Positions 1 to 12,593 of a DNA stretch of 64,000 bases are shown piece by piece. The stretch is from Rhynchosporium graminicola (Eukaryota; Ascomycota; Leotiomycetes; Helotiales; Ploettnerulaceae): contig FJUW01000012.1 of assembly GCA_900074885.1 (NCBI GenBank), positions 930,001 through 994,000 on the forward strand, in the 5' to 3' direction. Made by a program: the position numbers and the translations under genes. Within the stretch, counting starts at the first letter, position 1, and every line of letters begins with the position of its first letter. Under the pieces are notes generated by a model that was not told the origin of the DNA, made no database searches, and saw only the letters and a list, made by a program, of their open reading frames with translations.

Positions 1-675
1 ACACCTCCATCTCTGAAAGTTCGGTGTAATCTCTCGTCTCTGACATTACTCATGCCGTATAGCGCTAGCTTAGTGCTACCCTTCTGTAGGAGAACTGGCT
101 TGATATCGATTCTATCCGACTCGGGGGTTCGTCCAAAGTAGTTAAGTAGTCCCGAAACCTGGAGCAGATCCAAAGAACACAAGTGGCCATCCCCTGTAGG
201 GTCGTCGTGGTTACCATGAATAGAGAACACGGGAATAGCAACGTTAATATCAGGGTCCTCATAGTTGACAATATTGAAAGCGCCATCGAAGACTTCGTTG
301 GCATCACTTAGGAACTGTAACTCGCAAGGCTTGTCCCCCAGACAGTTTTGTCGAAGAGATCGCATGACTTGATATATAGACTTCCGAGAAGGCTTGTTAT
401 CATGAAATAAGTCGCCGGCGAGGAGAACCATGTCGACCTACATGATGTCAGAGAAGACATGAGCAAACAGGTGGTTACTTACATCTTGATCCTTTGCCAT
501 GCGCATAACCTCGTCGAAGCTCTTCCACGAATCGTCTTTTCGGATAGGGTCTCGTTCTTCATAACCAACGTGACTGTCAGTGGCAATAAGGATCCGGATT
601 GTATCCGCGCCTGTAGTATGTGTAAGTACGTGATCAAAAGAATGTTGTTGTGAGGCACATACTTGATGAAGGCAT
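1..675 (-). CDS. MRE11: MRE11 double-strand-break repair nuclease, N-terminal part (3' end outside window)
   Basis: Mre11 is the Mn-dependent nuclease subunit of the Mre11-Rad50-Nbs1/Xrs2 complex, which processes double-strand breaks and telomeres in the nucleus. Three exons fit: 675-663, 610-483 and 437 to beyond position 1, with introns of 52 bp (611-662) and 45 bp (438-482), both GT-AG. The spliced product starts MPSSS then ADTIRIL and shows phosphoesterase motif I (TDSHVGY), motif II ([11 protein letters not shown]) and motif III (GNHDDP), followed by the [18 protein letters not shown] core. The first exon is only 13 nt; starting there gives the usual short N-terminus, whereas unspliced reading gives an unrelated leader. 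Motif I has Ser where TDNHVGY is usual. About 192 residues lie inside the window, and exon 3 is open to its edge. It is divergent from RSM19. Confidence 0.96.
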
Positions 676-1001
676 CTTGTAGACAAATTCTTTCCTCAGA
701 TGCGCCGCACTCTAGAGGTGGTGCAGATGACCAATGAGTTTTCTAACGAATCGTCAATCAAGTGTGGAAATGTGGTGGTGACATTCGATATCGATGTCGA
801 GATATCGAAGGCGATGTGGCTATCTGAGGCGCGGTATTTATCTCGCTCGCTGGGCGACGCGATCTCGCGTAAAGTGCCCCCTGCACTTTGCTGCAGTAGC
901 CTGGTGTGGGCTAGACCTGGTTAAATAAACTTAGTTGAACCGAGCTGGCGAGCTGGACAACGACGGCAAAGCTTCGATCGCAACAATATATACCCACGAA
1001 A
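676..1001. promoter_or_regulatory. Divergent promoter region MRE11 / RSM19
   Basis: These 326 bp separate the two start codons, so they must hold both promoters and both leaders. A GATA- and GC-containing stretch is present, but I see no clear TATA box. The open frame at 700-924 on the plus strand resembles no family I know and I treat it as chance. Confidence 0.6.
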
Positions 1002-1439
1002 ATGAATCCTACACGGGTGCTTCTGGCGCGTTCAGTCTGGAAAGGTAAAATGAAACAGTGAATGATTGACAGCAAAGCACGATGGCTAATTCTCTACAGG
1101 TCCCAATATAGTTCCGTAAGAGTCAATGACTCCCAGCAATTGCCTACCCTCTGACCTCGATTAGACTTCCAATTCAAAGAGCAGCTCCTGGGCAAAGAAC
1201 TCCCCCGATCAAGACGCAGGCTCGATCCGCGACCATTCTCCCGAACTTTGTGGGACTGGTATTTCAAGTGCACAACGGAAAGAGATACAATGACGTGGAA
1301 ATCACGGAAGACATGGTCGGACACAAGCTTGGAGAATTTTCAGCGTATGCTTTGCACAGGTCGATTGGTATGGAATATATGCTAATCCGTGCACAGGACA
1401 AGGAAACCGTTCTCGTATAAGCAGAGCAAGAACAAGTAG
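1002..1439 (+). CDS. RSM19: Mitochondrial small-subunit ribosomal protein S19 (uS19m)
   Basis: This is the mitochondrial member of the S19 family, which sits in the head of the small mitoribosomal subunit. Four exons (1002-1044, 1100-1115, 1165-1344, 1397-1439) join in frame to 93 residues. The product starts [20 protein letters not shown], carries the S19 core ([20 protein letters not shown], then [19 protein letters not shown]) and ends in a basic YKQSKNK tail typical of S19. The second exon is only 16 nt, and the last intron must be removed to reach the family C-terminus. Reading through it gives an unrelated tail and a stop about 20 codons later. No contiguous long frame covers the gene, so automated ORF callers would miss it. 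Confidence 0.93.
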
Positions 1440-1910
1440 ATGAGGCGATATTGTATCTGGATAGGCGTTTGGGAGTAATCAATGGACTATGTGTAAACAG
1501 AGTGTACTATGAGTACGAACAGGGCATGATCAGCCCAAAGTTCTACATTTTGCGGGCATCTTATAAGTGGTGATGACTGAGAGGAAGCCGCTCTTGGAAG
1601 TGGCCGAGAATGTTACATCTCGAAAGTCTCAAGAAACGCTTTGCGCATCTCGACATGGGTGGACTACTTCCTAGCGTCTTTCCATCAATCTCTCGAAATC
1701 GGCTTGTTCATGAGCCGTTGTGATACCGGTGATTTGACATTCTTTTATTATACTAACAATCCTCTATTTGCAAATTTTTAGCACTTGTGCCCAGAAGATA
1801 ATTGCCGTAATATGTGGCAAGGAAACGCCTCACAACGCCGCCCATTGCATGCATCCGATCCAAGCCAATCCATCTCAAGTCAAGCTGCAGCTGCCTGTGC
1901 CCGTAATTTC
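1440..1910. other. Convergent intergenic region RSM19 / TAF10
   Basis: These 471 bp lie between two facing 3' ends and presumably hold both 3' UTRs. I see no further gene, repeat or RNA. Confidence 0.5.
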
Positions 1911-2537
1911 TCATCTGTAGAACTCTCCTCTCTTAACATTAACTCCATACTCTCCCACAGCCATTCCCAAGTCTTCCATGGTCAACACGGTCCTATTCTG
2001 GCTGCCACCTTGACCTCCACCTCCGTAACCAGGTCGCTGAATACCGAGAGGGCCACCCCGACCAGCTTGCTCCTTGCTACCCGGCGCAGCAGTCGGCTGA
2101 CCTGGAACAGGAAATCCAGCGGCTGCGCCCAAGTTGCCCATAGGATTATTTGCGTTCGAGGAGTTTGATGAACGGATACGGGAGTATTGGTACGCATCAG
2201 CGGCGATATCTGCTATGAACTTTTGAGTCGCGAGAGCGAGCAAGCGGGCTAGGCGGGGGTCTGTTTGGGGTGGAGGAGGAAGACCGGCTTTGGTCAGGTA
2301 GTAGTTCGTTACTGCATCTGGAATCTTCAACCAAAGTTAGGTCAGTGCAAGATCGATGGAAGTTGAACGTACGATTGGCGCATAGTCATCCATTTTGGAG
2401 AGGAAGTCCTTCAAAGAGGCATCCTTTCGCGTTGGCAGTTTTGGATCAGCAGCAGGCGCAACTGGATCAACTTCATCCTCTTTGTTGGCAACAGAAACTA
2501 GGTCCTTCGTGGGGTCTGGGGAATCTGTGCTCGCCAT
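1911..2537 (-). CDS. TAF10: Transcription initiation factor TFIID subunit 10 (TAF10)
   Basis: TAF10 is a histone-fold subunit shared by TFIID and SAGA and acts in RNA polymerase II initiation. Two exons, 2537-2373 and 2324-1911, separated by a 48-bp intron (2325-2372), give 192 residues. The N-terminal 45 residues are acidic and disordered. The conserved core begins around residue 45 ([19 protein letters not shown]), continues [19 protein letters not shown], and carries the helix [20 protein letters not shown] Gly/Pro/Gln-rich linker inside the histone fold is followed by the C-terminal [18 protein letters not shown]. This split TAF10 fold with a low-complexity insertion is usual in filamentous fungi. 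It is divergent from PRP43 with 226 bp between the start codons. Confidence 0.95.
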
Positions 2538-2763
2538 ACTGTATGAAAAATCTCGATAGTAGTGGAAGACTCGACGATGAAGTCCAGGTTGATATTGGGG
2601 ATGGTGGAGATCTCAGATAAGCACTAGCGCGTTTCGTTATCGGGAATTGATGAATGCCACTTTTTTTTCGACTACCACTTCACCTCCTGTTTGTCCGCAG
2701 CGCAGCCTTGTCCGCGCGAATAAGAGTAAACACAACATAGCTCCGTTCTAGTCAGCTATCAAC
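2538..2763. promoter_or_regulatory. Compact divergent promoter TAF10 / PRP43
   Basis: Only 226 bp separate the two start codons. The stretch contains a T-run followed by a CT-rich tract near 2665-2700, typical of fungal core promoters without a TATA box. Shared upstream elements for the two genes are likely, but this is inferred from spacing alone. Confidence 0.6.
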
Positions 2764-5193
<2,430 letters not shown>

Positions 5194-5479
5194 TTTCGGA
5201 AATGATTGCTATCTTTCGAAAGATCTACGTCACTTGGAATCCGATCGCTGTCTTTTTGCATTGCCCGAGCATAAGTTTTCACTTATTAAATATCCTTGAA
5301 AAGCTTGGTTTTTGTTCGGGGACCTTTTGTGGCGCATAAACAAGGGAGGAATACTTTACAGTCTAGAACGAGCTCGAGCTCATCACACCAGCCTGCCAAC
5401 GAGCCATGTAACAAAATCAAAATCAATGGATCTGCTTGCGGGAATGATGTTGGTCCTTGATCGGTACCATTGGGTAGCA

Positions 5480-6760
5480 CAAATGGCAGTCTTGTGATCG
5501 TTTGGAGTCCCAGAAGTCGCAGTGCCAACCAAGAAATACATTTTGTTACCTTCCCAACATATTGGTGATTTGTTGATCTGTGCATACATGTTCTGTTACA
5601 GTTACGTTCGTTCAAGAAATAACATGTTGGCAATAAGAAGTGTATTGATGATTTGATACCTTGTCGTGTACTCATCTGGAATATCTGCGAATATCGAAAG
5701 TGTTGGTGATATGTTGATGCATTCGTACATGTCGTGTCGCAGATCAATGCCCGTTCAAGCAATGCTTCCCTGAGGATCAGAATAGCGCTAGTGATTGGAT
5801 AACCGCTAGCTTCCAGAGGAAGAAATTTGTAGTCGGTCAGGTCCCGACTGTCCCAGATGTTGGTGATATCTTGACCCTGCATACAGATGAAGTCACACTC
5901 AGAAATCGTTAAGAACTGCGTTTCGAACATGACAGTAATGCATGTACACCTGTTTGGGAATCCGAGGGAGCAGCTTCCCCGTAGAATCAAATTTCGACTC
6001 TCCAAACATCTTGGCGATGCACTAAGTCGTGCGTACATATCGAGTTACGTGTGAAACGAAATAATACTATCCCCCACCCCCGGTTTAAACGTTAAAACCT
6101 GTGCTGTAGTAGGGGCGAATGTTTTTTTAACGTTTAAACCGGGGGGGGAGGGACAGTAGCAAAACCTCGAACTTCATAATGCGTGTTAGTGGTCTGATTA
6201 CCGGCATAAATATCTTCTGGTATTCCCAAAATATTCCCCGAGTATCTAATTTCAACTCTCCAACATGTTGATGATACGTTAAGTCATTATTGACTCCTGC
6301 ATGTCGAGTCACACGTAAACAGAAGGAAAAGCGACATCTCAAGGTCGAGATGCGTGTTGGTGGACTGCTTACTGGCACACATGTCTCCGTCTGGGATTCC
6401 CAGGAAACAGAAAGTCCAAAAATCACAGCGTTTATGGGGAAAGGAATCCTGAGACACCAATATTTTAGGGACATGTTCACTGTGTGCATATTGTGAGGTT
6501 ACATAGGTACGGCCAAAGGTCAAAAATTGCATCTTGAAAACTTAACAGACGTTAGTGGTCTGCTTGACGTCATAAGCTTTTCTGTGATTTTGAGGAAACA
6601 TGATCCCAGAGAATGGAATATTGAATTTCTGACATGTTGGTTGTATATATTGATCATATGCATGTGAGGTTACACCAAGATATTTGACGTTCGGGAACGG
6701 CATCTTGAAAACAGTAAGTGTTGGCGGTCATACAACTGTCAAGTATTATGGTCGCCGGCC
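5480..6760. repeat. Strongly diverged tandem repeat, about seven copies of a 145-210 bp unit
   Basis: A recurrent block reads roughly acatgttggtgatatgttga, followed 10-20 bp later by a gcatacatgtcg-like block and a gttacacgtaaac-like block. It occurs near 5557, 5700, 5857, 6005, 6262, 6470 and 6640. A second block (gtgttagtggtctgcttac) precedes it in the later copies (near 6182, 6352, 6550 and 6716), as do tctgggattcccag-type blocks. Spacing between copies is 143, 157, 148, about 257 (this interval includes the inserted element at 6067-6156), about 208 and 170 bp. Copies share perhaps 60-70 percent by eye. No convincing protein is encoded; the 250-codon minus frame at 5286-6038 only reflects the repeats. 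Confidence 0.65.
6067..6156. mobile_element. 90-bp foldback MITE-like element with TA target-site duplication
   Basis: The left end reads CTATCCC(C/A)CCCC then CGGTTTAAACGTTAAAA. The right end is its near-perfect inverse, TTTTAACGTTTAAACCG then a G-run ending GGGACAG. The arms are about 30 bp and the central spacer about 28 bp. TA flanks both ends (6065-6066 and 6157-6158). Long terminal inverted repeats, a tiny non-coding body and a TA duplication fit a non-autonomous Tc1/mariner-type MITE. Assignment to that superfamily is inference because no transposase is in the window. The element interrupts the tandem repeat array, so it arrived after the array formed. Confidence 0.7.
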
Positions 6761-7004
6761 CGAGTGATGAAAATATGGTGCGATGCGGACATTTGTCTCC
6801 CGAAAGTCTAGATACTGCAGTCATCCTTTCGATGTGACCAGTCTAAAACTGATCCTTTCCTCTCTACGCTCTAGACTGCTTTTTTGCATTGATTTTTGTG
6901 GGGTTTTTTGCAGTGAAAGACGCACTTACAGATATTTATAGAGGAATGGGATGAGTGCTGGCCCTTTGGAAAGTATGTGGTAAGTGTCTAAGAGTCTCAG
7001 GCCT

Positions 7005-7298
7005 CTACGTCCCATAAAGCTCGACTTTGGGAGTGAAGAAGTAGAGAGAAGAGGGGAATGTGACGAGTCGTATCTTCCAAAATGTCTCAACCAACTGTTG
7101 TTTGCCTTTGGATGATGTGGAGCTCGACTCCGCTTCTGAATGATGCGGTTCGACCATTGGTGCTTTTATCTGTTGGTTTTCCTGCTGCCGTTGGTTTCTA
7201 TCATTTGGAAATTTTGGGAAGCATGGGTACGGATGGCTACGCTGCCGGCGCGGAGGAGAATCCGGTGCTGCCTGTGATTGCATTTCCCAAACTTCCAT
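7005..7298 (-). CDS. Hypothetical small protein (97 aa), doubtful
   Basis: An ATG-started frame encodes a polar 97-residue protein with a Pro/Arg-rich start (PDSPPRRQRSHPYPCFPKF), a Gln-rich middle and an EAESSSTSSKGKQQ stretch. The reading can be extended upstream. A donor-like GTAACC near 7324 and the acceptor TCACAG near 7276 would splice the frame from 7498 (ending EKRQFFTFL) onto AAPDSPP in phase. I recognise no family. It may be a real short gene, the last exon of a longer one, or chance. Confidence 0.22.
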   Translation of the reverse strand: MEVWEMQSQAAPDSPPRRQRSHPYPCFPKFPNDRNQRQQENQQIKAPMVEPHHSEAESSSTSSKGKQQLVETFWKIRLVTFPSSLYFFTPKVELYGT

Positions 7299-9382
7299 GT
7301 CGTATTTACGCTGGTTACCAAGAAGGTGAAGAATTGACGCTTTTCGTAGTCTTTCGGATTCACATTCTTTTCAACCGCGGGTTCAAGTGCGAGCGTTGTC
7401 GTCGAAGACCCGAGACGTTTTCCCAACTCATCATATACAAGGGTATAAGTGGTACAACAGCAGTCCACAACTGCACAACATGTGTTAATCAAGTACAAGG
7501 GTCCATTAATCCTTCCTTGGAATCAGCGTTCAAGTACCGTGCAGGGAGCTCGTTCGTGGTGTGGAGCACACTGCATGAAAGGTTAAACTGTACTCTAACC
7601 ATGTTGTACATTAATTCCCGAAGTTGAAGCATCTACGAGGAATGTAATCTAGCAAGCTTTGTAGAGATAGTAGCAACAACTTCCCTCACAATGGAGAGCT
7701 TTCGGATGTCCCGACTGACGGAGATTCCTCAGCACGTAATTCACTAGCTGCATGCAGCTCAGGCAGAATATCTACCGCGACGGAATTTGTCATTGATGTG
7801 ACTAGCTCATTTGTTGGAACTGGCCCGTGGCATGTTTTGGCCGCGTTTCAAGAAGCCTTTTCCGATGTCTCGTGCTCTGATATCAGTCAAGAGTCAAGAC
7901 GCCCTACAGCGGGCCGCAGCCGCAACCAACCTTTTCTGACAGCGGGAAGCGGGGAATAAATACTTGAGTAAAGTAAGACATTCTACCGGCCCGAGCGCAT
8001 CTACTTGCTCATTTCGCCGCCCGAAGTTGATTTGAGACCTTGATAGCTGATGTAGAGACACTCGAAGTGTCGGATGACGAGAAGTACTGAATCTTCTTTA
8101 GAGACTGTCCACAAAGTACTCGCCATTCTGCTGATGGAACTCTGTTCTGCAATTTTGAGCCTCACATACACGAGCTCATATCTGTCACCAGTAATTATGG
8201 GATCACGAACACCACCATCCGGCAGCGCTACGCCCGATTGTGGTCCCGAATCAATCATTATAACGAACTAAATCTTGTTCTCGATAAAAGCCCAACGGGT
8301 TTGTACCGTAGTTGTCGTGGCGTCAACCTATAGGAAATGCCAATGGGGGTACAGAAGAGCTGCACCACTATTCCGCATTGCGTTAAGAACTATGAAAGAA
8401 TCTTCCGTTCGTTTCTGACTCAATCGGCGATTTCAATTTCGGGGATTTGAAGGAAGAGTGGCCGCTTCCGATTGTTCTTAGCACGTGGAAATGGAAGGAA
8501 TCCCGACCAGGGCTCCTGTGGGGAGTTCCTTGTCACTGCACTTGGCCATGTCTGCTTGGTGATCCTCCGCTCTGGACTGCCCGTCAATGACATGGGTGTG
8601 GGCGCTGGGTACTTCGAAGTATATTGTGTGTGGTGTGTCACAGGATGCTGGCTGGGACGAACACAGTGATGATTGGTGAAGTAATATCGAATCCTGTGTA
8701 GAATCGCAAAATTGATTGAGCTTCCAGAAGCAGACACGCCAGACAGGTAGGCTAGTTAGAGACAAGAGGTCGGGAAACTCCCTGTCTCGCCCCCGCTGTC
8801 AAGCATGGCACAGCTCAGTTACTAGTCGGGTCCGAGATGAACCAAGTGTAATCACTTACTTACCCATTCGGAGTACTTGCCGTTTTAAGGCATGTGGTAA
8901 ATCAGTCAGTCAAGCAGTACAAATGAAGCTCCACGGTACCACTCCAGGAACGCCATAAGCCATTGTGGAAGTGATGTAACCCCCCATCCCTGGTTCATCT
9001 GATAACGAACGGCCAGGGCGGTACAAGGAAACTGCACTTAAGAGGTCCGCAGTTGACACCTTTGTGAAACGGGAACATTTGCAGAGTCTGTATTCCTAGT
9101 CCACTAGCTATGGCAATATAAGATTGTCATAAGCTTGGACGCGGATTAAATGTTGGGCTAGAGGTACCGGCGAAATGACATATTCGTAATCTTTAAGCTT
9201 GCAGGACACCCCAGCACCCAGATTTTGAGGGACTTGCAAGTGTCATTTGAAGCGAAATGCGCGTACGCCCTCCTCGGTCCATTTTTCTTGCTGAAAGGGG
9301 AAGGACAGGCTATTAGATGCTGATTCGAAGGAGTGTTGGTATAAGTGCAGGGCTATCTGCTGCAGGGGAGGAGGAGCTGCTC
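7299..9382. other. Intergenic region without a supported gene
   Basis: Several short open frames on both strands (for example 8420-8737 minus and 8716-8958 plus) show no domain, no splice-consistent extension and no recognised motif. I see no RNA gene or repeat here. Confidence 0.4.
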
Positions 9383-9583
9383 TATATACCCAGGCATCGA
9401 TCTCTTTTCTTTTTCTGACCTCCAGGGGTCAGCTTTCTGCTCTTCTTTTCCTACCCATTGTCATTGATTGTCCCTTCTCAAGCTATCTGGAGACCTCCAT
9501 AGGCCTCTTGTAGAAATCTTCCTCCTGCGTCTTACTAACGTGGGCTCAAACGCTTTTCTACCAGCGGGTAGAAGTCAAACGCC
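9383..9583 (+). promoter_or_regulatory. TATA box and CT-rich leader of the small Cys-rich protein gene
   Basis: TATATA lies at 9383-9388, about 196 bp upstream of the ATG at 9584. It is followed by a pyrimidine-rich tract (about 9395-9490), the layout expected for a well-expressed filamentous fungal gene. The transcription start is probably within that tract, inferred by position. Confidence 0.55.
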
Positions 9584-10001
9584 ATGAGTGGTTCTGGAGG
9601 CTACTACAAGTACCGGTGCAAGTACTGGATGACTTATAATTGCCCAAACTGGGTTTGGGTCAACAATTCGCCTTGTGCACATTGTCTCGTAAGTTCTGAT
9701 CCTGAATGATGTAGCTATTCTGCTAACTTTCCTCAAGGCAGACGGCCGCGACTCTGAGATAATCAAGATATCAGCGCCTTTCCGCGTCTTGCGAGAGGTG
9801 TTTGTGCCACAATTTGAAGATGGCATGCTCCTTTATACCATGATGGAGATCATCGCTGGAAGTGATTTGGACAGTGGCTGGGCCGTCAAACAGCCGCAGG
9901 CTGATGCTTTCCCAAGCGTTACAGAACCAACCGCAATGACCATCACTGCGACTGATGGAATCGATAGTCAGAAGACTAGGAAGCTTGGAGTTCATGGTTA
10001 G
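9584..10001 (+). CDS. Small conserved fungal Cys/Trp-rich protein (putative zinc-binding), 122 aa
   Basis: Exon 1 (9584-9688) encodes exactly 35 residues, starting MSGSGGYYKYRCKYWM, with four cysteines at positions 12, 20, 31 and 34 and aromatic residues around CPNWVWVNN. Exon 2 (9738-10001) follows a 49-bp intron with a GCTAAC branch site and begins ADGRDSE. From memory, the MSGSGGYYKYRCKY start and the CxxCLA(E/D)GRD end recur in small uncharacterised proteins of many filamentous ascomycetes. The second half is variable and acidic, with no domain I know. There is no signal peptide, so it is probably intracellular. The C-x7-C-x10-C-x2-C spacing suggests a metal site, which is inference. The function is unknown. 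The acceptor AAG at 9735-9737 is chosen because it gives the family-like ADGRD. Confidence 0.72.
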
Positions 10002-11007
10002 AAGATGGACGGAAATGGACTCAAGAAGGCGGCCATTTCGAGTGAAACTTGTTGGAAATGGTAATGACGAGCCATTTCAATGGCGTCCTACACCAACGAA
10101 CAAATTTCATGGGAAGTGAAGTTGCTACCAAGGCATGGGCCGGTCACGAAATGGCTGTTTTGTTCGAGCCTCTGCAGGAAAGCTCTGTTTTCGTTCTCGT
10201 AATTTGAGCGTGTTTTATTTCCGTATTGCAACGCGTGGAATTACCTTCTCGGAAGAAAGCTGGGTGGCACTATGAAGGCCATAATAAGTAAGGTTTTGAA
10301 TGTATCTGTGGGAAGGCATTATGAGCGATGACCTCGAAATTGCTACTTTCCGATGAGTGGGAGGACGAAGCGAACATGAAAAGGCGTCCAACACTCGAAA
10401 ATCTATTTATTCTCCATGCTCATTAGGCGAAATTCAACAAGAAAACAAGATGCTCGGTAAGTGCCACGCAGCATTATTGGCTGGGTATGGGCGAACATCC
10501 GATTGGTGAGGACACATCCGAGAGCCTGTAGGAGCGCGATATTGCAGCAACCTGCATGGTAGTCAGCCTACCGCACTTTTCATTTTGGCTCTTCAAGTCT
10601 GCGTTGTTCACAAAGTGATATATGATAGAAAACCCAGGACTTCGCGAACGTGGGCTGATCACCATGGCAGTTATTGCTACTTGAAGTAGGAGTTGTTGAG
10701 GTCCGAGTCCATTATTGTTGTGGAACCTGAGAAAATGGAAGCCGTGCTGGGTAGCTTGGAGGGAGGTACGAAAGATAGGTACCTACTTATGTAGGTAGGT
10801 AGGTACGCACGGCAGTACATAATAAGGTGGGCCATGATGGCCTACACGTGACCCAGTCTTAGCCTCCTCGAGATATCTCGCTTCCAGACGTTCCTCTCGC
10901 CAGCTAAAACGACACCGTTATCAATGATACCATATCGCACATGCATAAATCCCTTGCCGGATTTTCTGGTTAGCCGGTCTGTGATGAGGTTCGGATGGGG
11001 ATCATCC
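10002..11007. other. Intergenic region
   Basis: No supported gene is seen. A GGTA-type short repeat lies at 10791-10804, next to its own inverse (aggtacctac near 10777), forming a small imperfect hairpin. Confidence 0.4.
10791..10804. repeat. (GTAG)n microsatellite
   Basis: About three and a half copies of GTAG. It is short and is recorded as simple sequence only. Confidence 0.7.
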
Positions 11008-11297
11008 TCACTCAGCTTGCTTTTGCTTTACTGTGAATGCTGGGTTGCCTTTTTCAACATATTCCACGAGTGTCTAGAATAAGCAAGATGAGTCGTGAGC
11101 TCATGCTTCTACAATCATACTAAGAAGCCCTCACTCACTTCAGCGTGCCCAGTTGGGTTGATGTAAGAGTTTGGTACATCTGCTCCCAGCTTCCAACACC
11201 CAACGACCTGATCGCACCGGAAACGAACATTGACACATGGCGGATAGCTCCTTACAAAAAGTCTGTACTTCAGACCTGATGTACGCAATTCGAACAT
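11008..11297 (-). CDS. Candidate two-exon small protein, 74 aa, unknown
   Basis: Exon 1 (11297-11139) ends at a consensus donor GTGAGT. Exon 2 (11073-11008) follows an acceptor TTCTAG after a 65-bp intron, and phase and frame are kept (exons of 159 and 66 nt). The product is MFELRTSGLKYR, then RCDQVVGCWKLGADV, NSYINPTGHAE and the exon-2 tail TLVEYVEKGNPAFTVKQKQAE minus its last residue's stop. Composition and splice signals look gene-like, but the true N-terminus may lie in a further upstream exon: the preceding minus-strand frame (11650-11435) contains a hydrophobic stretch that could be a signal segment. I recognise no family. Confidence 0.3.
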
Positions 11298-12593
11298 CGG
11301 TCTAGTACTGGATACAAAAGCCAAGAGATGCTAGAAGATACCCCTCAGGTCCAAAAGCATCGGGATGACCTAAGGAGGATCTTTTTGCTTCCGAATGCCA
11401 ATCAAATATGCTCAAAGGAAAATGAATGGGTGAACTAACACACTATCAAAGACCTTGCGCCAGTCTCGACGTCTTGCTTGTTGAAAGTCAATGACAGAAG
11501 ATTCAATATTATTACAAGCCTAAAAGAGACAATGACAACTGAGAGTCTTTGTTTTGCATAAGGGAGAGAGCAGCTTGTCAAGGCTGCTTCTACTTGTTCA
11601 GGAAATGTCATCACCCAAACTGCCTTGAGGCATAGAATCTGGCGATGCATTTCCCGTCTCAGGAAGCGCTGCCTACTGTACCTGCCATGACGATGTAGGG
11701 CAGTATGCTATAGAGCCAGCAGGCACTTCAAGACATAAATAAACCCCCTTTCGCCTACAGATATATACTTGATACATTCGAGCCATATGTGGTATCAGTG
11801 GGAGTTCCTTCTCACGACGAGAAAGTAGGTAGGTAGTGGATCTGACTGGCCTAGACTAACTATGGGTCGCTCCTGCCGCATAGGAACGGAAGCGCAACGC
11901 GTCCCTTCCTTTCCGTTCTCGTATCATTAATTCGATTCTTCACCTCAGTTCATTTTCTACTTCCTTCTTCTTCCTCTTCCTCTCCCTTTTCCAAATCCGC
12001 TCAACAACACCAACAACATCACCCTCCACAATTCTGGACGCCTCTCCATACATTCCTTTCCATTTGCTGACTTCATCTCACACCCCCACGCCTAGGACTT
12101 TCGTGCGCTCTCTGGAATCTGCACCGTCGACCGAGATTCCTACTCATCGTTCTGCCTCGTGGTGAGTCTCAATACCTCCGTGATTTCTTTCTTGGTAATA
12201 CCGCTTAGTGTGCCCTATTCATCGGCTGTCGTCGAGGTCTCCCCATCCGGCGTTGATGACAGGATGCCATTGGAATGATCAGCTTTTGTTGGATATCACC
12301 AATCGCGATCTTACTGTCATGACCCAGGGGTAGAGTTCTCGGCCTGCGAGTGATTTTCAAGTGGAAGAGGGCGGCAGAAGTTTGTATTTTATGAACAATA
12401 GCTTACCAGTTGACAGCTCTCATCCTCCTGTTCTGTGCTCTGCGCACGAAGTTACTGGTTCTGGTCCGGAAATTCGTTGCTCACAGCCACACACTGAAGC
12501 TCGTCAATTTTTGTTGATCAAATCTTCCTGTCAAGTAGACTACAGTACTTTGCAGCCTAATTATTGGCCTTGTCGACGAGATATCACGTCAAG
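11298..12593 (+). promoter_or_regulatory. Promoter and long leader of the downstream 1,012-aa protein gene
   Basis: A strong CT-rich tract (about 11935-12060) marks the likely promoter/leader. A consensus donor GTGAGT at 12162 with plausible acceptors near 12550 suggests a leader intron of about 380 bp. If that intron is not removed, the leader holds an upstream frame starting ATGAACAATAGC at 12391. That frame runs to 12603 and overlaps the main start codon at 12594. Confidence 0.45.

Noticed and set aside
5286..6038. 250-codon minus-strand open frame
   Set aside because: It runs through the diverged tandem repeat, has odd composition (many Cys, Thr, Ile) and matches no family; the repeats alone explain it.
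12564..12593. Ten-residue longer start of the 1,012-aa protein
   Set aside because: It starts with TTG; ATG at 12594 places the conserved-looking YSVDELL near the N-terminus.
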